Below, one piece after another: positions 55,174 to 64,000 of a stretch of 64,000 nt of DNA. Position numbers and translations under genes: made by a program. Position 1 is the stretch's first letter, and every line of letters starts with the position of its first letter. The notes under the pieces are model-generated. The model made no database searches and was not told where the DNA came from. It was given only the letters and a program-made list of their open reading frames with translations. The stretch comes from Mantamonas sphyraenae. Lineage: Eukaryota; CRuMs; Mantamonadidae. Location of the stretch: contig JAPMXV010000012.1 of NCBI GenBank assembly GCA_026936335.1, positions 124,001 through 188,000 of the forward strand, written 5' to 3'.

Positions 55174-56605
55174 ATGTCCGCCGCACGGAACAAGTTGCAG
55201 CGCATTGTCGGCGACAAGGCACAGGTCGCTGCTCTCACCAAGAACGGAATCCTTAGCGTGCGGGTGAGTGCTCCAAACACACTGCAGGACAGTCGAGCGG
55301 GGGTGAAGCTCAGAGGGGGGGTTGATCACTCACTCACTCACACTCACGCGTGCAGGATTTGCTCAGTTGCCATGAGCAGGAACTGTTGTACATAGTGGAC
55401 CAGGATTTGGAAGAGGTGCAGGCGCTGATAGAGCGCGTGTCGGAGCGCTTCCAACCAGAGTGCAAGACGGTGAGTGTGTGCGGTGGCGATTTGTTCTTGA
55501 GAACACACAGGGACGCAAACCACTCACGCGAGGGTCTTCACAGGCGGCAGAAGTGTGGGAAGAGCACACGCGGCAGAAAGAGGAACAGGAGGAATCGTTT
55601 TACCTGTCCACAGGGGTGGCACAGCTGGACTCTGCGCTGAAAGGGGGCCTGCAAACAGGCAGCATCACAGAGATCTGCGGCGCCGCAGGCGTGGGCAAAA
55701 CTCAGTTCTGTCTGCTTATGTGCGTGCAGGCGTCGCTCCCTGTGCACATGGGCGGATTGGGGGGTGGGGCAGTGTATCTGGACACAGAGAGTCGATTCAG
55801 CACGCAAAGGCTGCTGGAGATTGCAACGGCGCGGTACGACGCACACTTCGACGAGGATGCCCTGGTGGCATTGGCCGAGGGGGTGACTGTGTTCAATCTG
55901 GGTGGGGCCACAGAGCTTCTGGAGTGTCTGGAAGGATTGCAGGAAACCATGGTGGACAAAGACGTCAAGTTGGTGGTGGTGGACAGTCTTGCCTCGCCCA
56001 TTCGCAGCGAGTACGACACAGACAGCATTGTACAGCGCACAGACAGGCTTGCAAAGCACGCTTCCAAGCTCAAGTATTTGGCAGAGACGTTCAACGTGCC
56101 CGTCCTCGTCGTCAACACCGTGGCCCGGTGGAAAGATCGCGACGGCGTGAAGCACCGCTTCCAGGAGCACGAAGATGCGGCCGAGGAGACGCAGCTTCGC
56201 GGTCAAGGCGATGCCCTGGAGCTGCAGGAGATGGTAACGGGTGCATTGGGCAACACGTGGGCTCACTGTGTCAACACACGCCTCCTGATGGAACTGCGGT
56301 CTCAAAACCGCCACCTGACCATCCTCAAGTCGCCAGTGGCTCCAGTGATTTCCATTGTTTACATTATTTCCAACGCAGGCATTCTGCTTCTGGACAACGG
56401 CCAGAGCACGTCTCACACCGGCCACACCCTGTTGCTGGACAAAGACCATGTGGAAGAGGATGATCAGGCCGTGGAGGAGGATGATCCCCTGGACGTGGAC
56501 GACAACGTGGAGATCGAGGAAGAAGATGAAGATGATGATGAGGAGGAAGAAGAGGACGAGGAGGAGGAGGAGAGGGAGCAAGAGGCCATGATGGCAGCCG
56601 GGTGA
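55174..56605 (+). CDS. RAD51B: RAD51B recombination paralogue
   Basis: Three exons: 55174-55263, 55356-55469 and 55544-56605, all phase 0, with introns of 92 and 74 bp (both gtgagtg...cag); 421 aa. RAD51B belongs to the BCDX2 complex, which assists RAD51 filament assembly in homologous recombination. Seen: an N-terminal helical domain, then a linker and the RecA core with STGVAQLDSALKGGLQTGS, Walker A GAAGVGKT (114-121) followed by QFC as in RAD51B, the MGGLGGGAVYLDTESRFS segment, Walker B LVVVDS (D215), and the RAD51B signature ALGNTWAHCVNTRL with the later LTILKSPVAP. An extra acidic C-terminal tail of about 60 residues (poly-Glu/Asp) is not typical. The gene converges on the next one, with 62 bp between stops. 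Confidence 0.93.
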
Positions 56606-56667
56606 GCATTCCAACACAGCAAAATTTCGAAGGGGAAACGAAAGCGAACAATGATTCCTGGATTCAT

Positions 56668-58236
56668 TCACCCATCCAGATCCAAGACCTGCACGTCGCC
56701 TCCGTCCTGAGGCTGCTGTTTGGCCAGAATCTGCTTAACCGAAGCAGTGGAGTGGACACTGCGAAGACTGTGTGAAGTGTGCAGGATGCGCGAGGCTACG
56801 CCGTGTGCACCATCCTTGGGTTTGCCCTGGGCTTCACCTGTGCCCTCCTGGTCACCATCCAGCAACCCTGCATCTGCCAATGTCTGTCGCTTGCGTGTGC
56901 GAAGCTTGAGAAGCAACTGCTTGCGGCGCCGTGCACGTTCTTGCAGCTCCTCCTGCGTCATTTCCTCGCGCTGTGCAGCTGCGTCGTCGTTCTCCTGCTC
57001 CTCGTCCACCCAACGGTCCACCTCGTTGAGATCCATGTTTTCTGTGCTCACCTCGCCCATCTCCTCGTCCAGCTTCTCCTCCTCCAGGTCGTAGATGCGC
57101 GACTTGAGCACCTCCAGCATCTGCTGGACCTCAAAGTCGTCGATGTACCGTTCGAAATCCAACCCCTCTGCAAAGTCCAACAGTTCGTCCACTTCCTCTT
57201 CCTCCAATTGTTCGTGCTGCTCCTCTGTCAGTGCCCACGCAGGCTTTGCCGCCAGCTGCTTCTTGTTGCCCTTCCCCTTGCCCTTGCTGCTGCCCTTGCT
57301 GTTCTCCTCATCCTTGCCCATGGCCTCAGCCACGCTTTGCTTCGGTTTGTACTCTTCCTGGTTCAGCGACGGATGGTCAGGTTCCGCCGCCTGCTTCAAC
57401 GCGTGGTTGATCTTTGTCGAAAACTTCTTGAACTGCGCCGCCGCCCCTGTGTCAGTGCATACATCCTCACGTGTACCGTCGTCCCACGTGCTGTTTCCCT
57501 CTTCATGGTTGATGTGATTCCCAGTCGTCTGTGGCAGGATGCCATCTGCCAAGGCCTGTGGCGAACGGAACGGGTTCATCCCGCGAGACGGATAACGGTC
57601 GGCTCACCTTCTTCGGCGCAAACTTGTTGTTGCGTTCCTCTTCTTCCTCCTTCTCCCTCGACTCCTTCACAATCTTGGAGTACTCCTTGAGTTGTTGCTT
57701 GTACTTGTTGTTGAAATTGTTCTTGCGTTTCTCTGTGTGTGTGGTGCGAGGCCAAAAAGAACGAGTCCCGGGGTCAGCCACCTCCTCAGCCTTTCTTGCT
57801 TCCGCTCTCCATGCCCATGCGACCCCAGCCGTCACCTACCCGCGCGTTCCTGCCGTGCCAGCTCCAGTGCCTCCTGGTTGGCGTTGTTCAACGGCTGGTA
57901 GAGCACAGAGCGGTCCGTGGCCACACGGGTCCGGAACGGCGCTGAGCCGCCTGACCCGGCCGCAGCCTTGGCCGGCCCTCCTCCGCCTCCCGATGCCCCT
58001 GAGGCACCTGCGCCGCCACCTCCGCCTCTGCCACCTCCGGATCCTCCTCCGACTCTGTGTGTTGTGTGTAGTGGGTGGGTGAGGGTGAGCGGTGAGCCCT
58101 GTCTGAGCAAGCAATGCCACACAACTATCTCACTCTCTCTCTCGCCTCGCATCATCCTGTGCAGCAGCAGCACGTACGCTTTAACAGCCGAGGGTCGTTC
58201 GCACAGCATCACAGATTTGTAGTTAGCGACCGACAT
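56668..58236 (-). CDS. Four-exon coiled-coil protein of unknown family
   Basis: Reconstructed exons: 58236-58178, 58054-57840, 57732-57608 and 57555-56668. The introns are 123, 107 and 52 bp, with donors gtacgt, gtaggt and gtgagc and acceptors cacag; all phases agree and the total is 428 aa. The N-terminus MSVANYKSVMLCERP is followed by a Gly/Ala-rich linker, a helical basic stretch (KRKNNFNNKYKQQLKEYSK), Lys/Gly-rich sequence, and a conserved-looking acidic block ELLDFAEGLDFERYIDDFEV followed by a coiled coil (LEVLKSRIYDLEEEK). I have seen block-like sequences of this kind in ciliary or centrosomal coiled-coil proteins but cannot name the family. It shares a 74-bp divergent promoter region with katanin p60, which would fit a microtubule-related role (inference only). 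Confidence 0.75.
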
Positions 58237-58310
58237 GATTGTGTGATTTTTGGGGGGGACGGAAGGTGAGTGTTTGGGGGCAAGTGCGCCGTGGCAGGCA
58301 AACAGTGAGG
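58237..58310. promoter_or_regulatory. Bidirectional promoter region, coiled-coil gene / katanin
   Basis: 74 bp separate the two ATG codons. It has a G-run (ggggggg near 58250) and no other clear motif. The shared region implies co-expression. Confidence 0.5.
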
Positions 58311-60279
<1,969 letters not shown>

Positions 60280-60325
60280 GAGGAGAAGGGAGGACGCGAC
60301 GGGGGAGGCAAAACAAAACCAAGAA

Positions 60326-63275
60326 ATGAGTGCTCGACGTCGTTCGTTTTCGGTAGCTCCGTCGCCGTCGCGGTCGGGATTGATCCCACACAGCGAAGAG
60401 GTGTCTGAAATCAACCGTCGCATGGCCAAGTTGCTGCGGGACATCTATGCGCCTCGCAGCGGAGACCGGGAGATTGAGCTGCACACGCTGCTGAACACGA
60501 GCCCGCTGGACATCCCATCGTTGGGCAAACGCATCCGGAACCAGTGTTTGCGATCATTTGCACAGCATGGGGAGCCCAGCAGCGAGGAACGCATGCGTGT
60601 GTTTAGCGAAACGGCGCAGTTGACGGCGGCCACGGCCAGGCTCAGTGCGCACCTGAACAACACCATGTCCGACCAACAGAAGTGGGAGGTGTCAGACAAC
60701 GTGGCCACCTGTGTGGGTCGCTGGTTGGCAGACATGTGCGGGTGAGTGGAGGCCGCTGGGAGGGCTGTGGGCGGGCCAGAAAGGCAGAGGGAGGCACACA
60801 GCCCCGAAAAGGGGATGGAATGGTGTGGCAAACACGTGGCGTGTGCACAGAGACACAGGAGACAAGAACGGGTGCGGAATCGATGCTAACACACACTCAC
60901 TGGACACTCGTGGGGCCACATGCGATGCACAGGATGGACAGCGGACGTGCGGCGTACTTTTCCAGCGACCAGGAAGCAGCGCTGGAAGTGGCGCTGCTCC
61001 ATGCGCTGTTTACACGGTTCCCGGACGCAGAACAGAGCGGACTGCTGGCAGCCATGCGTGGCGAGGTGCCCACCATCTACACTACGGACGTGTATGCAAT
61101 GGGCAGTGGAGTCAACAAGGCACCCAGTCTGACGCGCGTGCTCATGAAGCTGGGCCTTTCGCCGAACCATTGTCGCATCGTGCCCTTTGCCAGCGACGTG
61201 AGTGGCGGAATGTCGATGGACATGTTGCAACTGCAAGCCATTGTGGAGGAGGACCTGAAAGCGGGGCTTTGTCCTCTGATGGTGATTTCATCGGTGGGCA
61301 CGGCTGGGTTTGAGCTGGATTTGAAGGATGATCTGCGTGCGCTGCGAGCCCTGTGCAACCACCACCAAATGTCCATGCATGTGATGGGCACTTCATTGGC
61401 TCTGTTGTTGGACCCCCAGCAGACCCAGTTGCAGGAGGAGGTCATGCTGGCCAACACTGTGTGTCTGGACATCAACCACGTGTTTGGCCTCACCAGCACA
61501 AGCACATGTGTACGTTGGGGGAGGGAGGGTGAGAGAAGGTGTGGGAAGGTGACAGCGGGTGAGGGAAGGGAGGTGGCACTGACATGGATGGGTGTGCGCA
61601 GACGTTTGTGGATCACGAGGTGGTGCCGTTTCTGGATGGTCATGACACGTTTGATGCGTTGCCGTGGTGGGTGTTTATGCAGCGTGTGGGACGAGACTAC
61701 ATGATCAACCAGGTGTCGTATGCGGTGGAGCTTGTGGCGTACCTGAAGGCTTGCCTGGAAGGCGTGTCAGACACGGTGTACGTTGAGTTTGCGGAGTCGA
61801 CGCAATCGCCACACCTGTGCTACTTTGCGTACGACCCGCTTCCTCTGTTGCGTTCGTGCATGGTGGGACGTGAGGATGTGGACAACGAGGAGAACGACCC
61901 AGAGTGGTTTCCGTCGCAGGAGATGTTGAACCAGGCCACGCGTGACATGCTGGAGCAACTGAACGCAGGTGTGGATCTGCTGAGCAATCCGTACAACTCG
62001 ATGGCATTCCATTCAGTCATGCACGAGGCGAGCGGACGGGTGCTGATCTGCTTCAGCCCGATCCCTGTGCTGGGTCTGGGCGCACAGATGAACACACACA
62101 CGGTGGATGCGTGGCTGGACGAGTTGGAACTGGCCACAGAGTTGCTGAATGCCACGTGGCTGCACGTGCCGATGATGCGTGCGTACTTTGGCTTGCAAGG
62201 GGAGGTGCAGATGCGCATCCCGGACTATCTCAACGGCAACGAGTTGCCGGAGGAGGATGAGGAAGATGAGGAGGACGAGGAGATGGAAACGGAGACCAGC
62301 ACACAGGAGGAAGAGGAGGTGAACACACACGACGAGCTGCCGCCGGCGGAAGACAGCGAGTCGCGTGCGCGAAGAGTGCGTGCGGCCGTGGAGACGGTGA
62401 CTCCTTTGGTGGAGGACACCGCACTGGTGGACGATGGCTTTGAGTGGGTGGAGGTTCCTCGCATGTGTTTGGCATCGTTCCGTCTGGTGCCGTCGTATCT
62501 GCGCGACGACGACGACGACCACGAGGTGGAAGGGGAGCAGGTAGACGGAGGGAGGGGCAAGAGCAGCAATGGCATGCAGACAGGCAATGAGGAAGCGCAG
62601 CAGACGACGATGAAACGCAGCAGCAGCAGGACAGGCAAGCAGCGACGCAAGAGCAGCGCGAGCAAGGAGCTGGACACTGTGAACGAGATGCTTGCAGCGG
62701 CGTTGGGTGCAAAGGAGCCGCTGTGTGTGATGGACCGCAGCGTGGATGGCAACGTGTGTGTGGTTGTGGAAAGTGATAAGGACGAGGTGTGGGCCATCGA
62801 CAGGGTGCGCACGCTTGTGGGGTTGTTGCGACAGGAGGCCGAGGGATTGGAGCTGACGCAGCGCATCTTTGAGGACCTGAGCGACGTGTTGGTCAAGTCG
62901 ATCCAGGAGGCAAAGAAGGAGCTGGCGGAGGAGAAGCTGCAGAAGCAGATGAGCAACCCAGTGTCGATGGTGCCGCTTGTGGGCCCCATGCTGTCTTGGT
63001 TGACCACAGGCAAGGATGACAAGCAGCCAACCACCCTGGCTGGACGCACCTTTGACATCCGCAGCAAGAGCCTGGGACGCAGTGCACCCAAGCGCAGGGT
63101 GTTGCCCACAGTTCCCGAGAACGTGGCAACGAGCAGCAGCAGTGGCAGTAGCAGTAGCAGTGTGGGCATTCCAGACTCGCCAGTGCCGAAACTGATGGTC
63201 AGTGTGCACGAAAGTGACGACGAGACGGATGAGGTGACGGCAGCGCCGTTGGAGGATCAGCCTGCAGCCGAATGA
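60326..63275 (+). CDS. PDXDC1: PDXDC1-like PLP-decarboxylase-fold protein
   Basis: Exons 60326-60741, 60933-61509 and 61602-63275 (introns of 191 and 92 bp, gtgagt...cag and gtacgt...cag; phases 2 and 0); 888 aa. It aligns along its length with animal PDXDC1: the segment AAYFSSDQEAALE, then PLMVISSVGTAGFELDLKDDLRALRALC, and a characteristic C-terminus LTQRIFEDLSDVLVKSIQEAKKEL...VPLVGPMLSWL followed by the AGRTFDI segment. The fold is that of group II decarboxylases, but the aspartate that follows the histidine (HVDGA in enzymes) is Met here (HVMGTS), and the PLP lysine position reads DINHVFG with Val in place of Lys. The protein is therefore probably not a normal decarboxylase. A Glu-rich loop and Ser/Lys-rich insert lie at about 530-700. 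The gene starts 46 bp after the katanin stop on the same strand and converges on DONSON. Confidence 0.88.
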
Positions 63276-63327
63276 CGATGATGATGATCAGCATTAGCAC
63301 AAGAAGAATGAAAAGGACAATGCACAT

Positions 63328-64000
63328 TCATTTGGCATTGGTGGCAACGTCCAGGATGCCGTGTTGGAACGCAAGAGACTCGATGCAATGTTCGTTCAGG
63401 CGAGTGCGAGCGTGCATGGGATCCGTGTGCTCGTTGTGGTCGTCGTCGTCGTTTCTGTTGCCATTTGCACCTGAGTTGCCCTCCTCGGCCTCTCGAAGGG
63501 TGGGATGGGCGTTGAAAAAGCTGGTGCGCTCTTCGGTGCGGCAGATGACCTCAAAGGTTTGGTTCTGGGCGTGTGGAAAGACGTGGGCGAGGAGGTGATG
63601 GACTGCATGGGGCATGAGGAAGCCCTGGAGCTCGAGGGCATAGACACGCTGGATGGGTGAGGATGAGAGGGCTGTGGGAGCAAAGGCACTGGTGCTGCTG
63701 GCCGTGTTTGTGCGTTTGAGCTCCGAATTGGAAACGATGGTTGCGCGGCGCATGCTTGCGTTTTCAAAGGCGTGGGGAGACCAAAGCATGGGCACATCCT
63801 GTTTGGGGTCATACTCCCAATTGAGGAGGAGATCAAAGAGTCCTGTGACCTGGTCGGTGCCGTGGAAGAAGCACATGGTGCGGCGCTTTGCGGTTTCGCC
63901 GCGCTTGCGTGTCTGTGGGATGACACGGCCGGTGGTGTTGGGTGCGGTGTCGTAGGCACGAAAGTGGACGCCGAGTTGGTTCTGCAGATGGTCTTGCATG
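63328..64000 (-). CDS. DONSON: DONSON-like replication factor, C-terminal part (partial)
   Basis: 223 residues up to the window edge. The first in-window codon is ATG at 63999, but the gene very likely starts outside. Motifs follow the DONSON C-terminal domain: GVHFRAYDT, TMCFFHGTDQVTGLFDLLLN, LWSPHAFENASMRRATI and YALELQGFLMPHAVHHLLAHVF. In animals DONSON helps load the CMG helicase and protects replication forks in the nucleus. The usual C-terminal end is replaced by an Asn/Asp/His-rich insert and a short helix. The stop lies 52 bp from the stop of the convergent PDXDC1 gene. Confidence 0.65.
   Translation of the reverse strand, partial: MQDHLQNQLGVHFRAYDTAPNTTGRVIPQTRKRGETAKRRTMCFFHGTDQVTGLFDLLLNWEYDPKQDVPMLWSPHAFENASMRRATIVSNSELKRTNTASSTSAFAPTALSSSPIQRVYALELQGFLMPHAVHHLLAHVFPHAQNQTFEVICRTEERTSFFNAHPTLREAEEGNSGANGNRNDDDDHNEHTDPMHARTRLNEHCIESLAFQHGILDVATNAK

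Noticed and set aside
54747-55256. 170-codon plus-strand frame before RAD51B
   Set aside because: Arg/Pro/Ser-rich chance composition. RAD51B starts in another frame at 55174, and the minus strand offers a more protein-like frame.

Overview
This is nuclear DNA from a unicellular eukaryote. The evidence is GT-AG introns (about 50-240 bp, donors mostly gtgag/gtgag-like or gtacgt), and eukaryote-only protein families: VPS13, katanin p60, RAD51B, BRWD/PHIP, DENN, PDXDC1 and DONSON. Genes are tightly packed: convergent stop codons lie 30-62 bp apart and divergent start codons lie 74-101 bp apart (58 bp at one less certain pair). Katanin and a co-oriented partner suggest a flagellate. The mix of filamin-type repeats, multi-TM/RGS fusions and few introns would fit a free-living protist such as an apusomonad or another opisthokont relative, but I cannot name the species.

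Layout. 1-23096 (+): the 3' 23 kb of a giant surface receptor gene. It has filamin-like repeats with two nested LamG domains, TIG domains, a discoidin-like domain, about 18 further Ig-like repeats, a Cys-rich stretch, about ten membrane segments and two RGS domains. Its first 13.3 kb carries six single-step frame changes as it stands in this sequence. 23230-24855 (+) is an LRR protein and 24886-25491 (-) a thioredoxin-fold protein. 26015-30278 (-) is a DENN protein with a long IQ array, 30434-31714 (-) a vacuolar-type Ca2+/H+ exchanger, and 31816-32868 (+) an Atg17/FIP200-like autophagy scaffold.

32880-38705 is a mobile element. TA dinucleotides flank imperfect terminal inverted repeats that begin CAG, as in Tc1/mariner elements. 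Its only ORF is a very large protein (about 1824 aa, minus strand) whose last 300 residues carry the complete RuvC/zinc-finger signature of Fanzor, the eukaryotic TnpB homologue and RNA-guided nuclease. No transposase is visible. The roughly 1500-residue N-terminal part is not a family I recognise. This element is the most interesting part of the window. It sits in a gap that was only about 17 bp between the convergent stop codons of the Atg17-like gene and VPS13.

38714-50391 (-) is VPS13, with a frame-breaking hexamer repeat near its 3' end. 50417-54730, possibly to 55115 (-), is a BRWD/PHIP-type WD40-bromodomain protein. 55174-56605 (+) is RAD51B. 56668-58236 (-) is a four-exon coiled-coil protein of unknown family, divergent from katanin p60 at 58311-60279 (+). 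60326-63275 (+) is a PDXDC1 homologue, and 63328-64000 (-) is the C-terminal part of a DONSON-like replication protein running off the window. Apart from the transposon the genes do not form one pathway; the arrangement is that of a compact housekeeping region next to one very large receptor gene.
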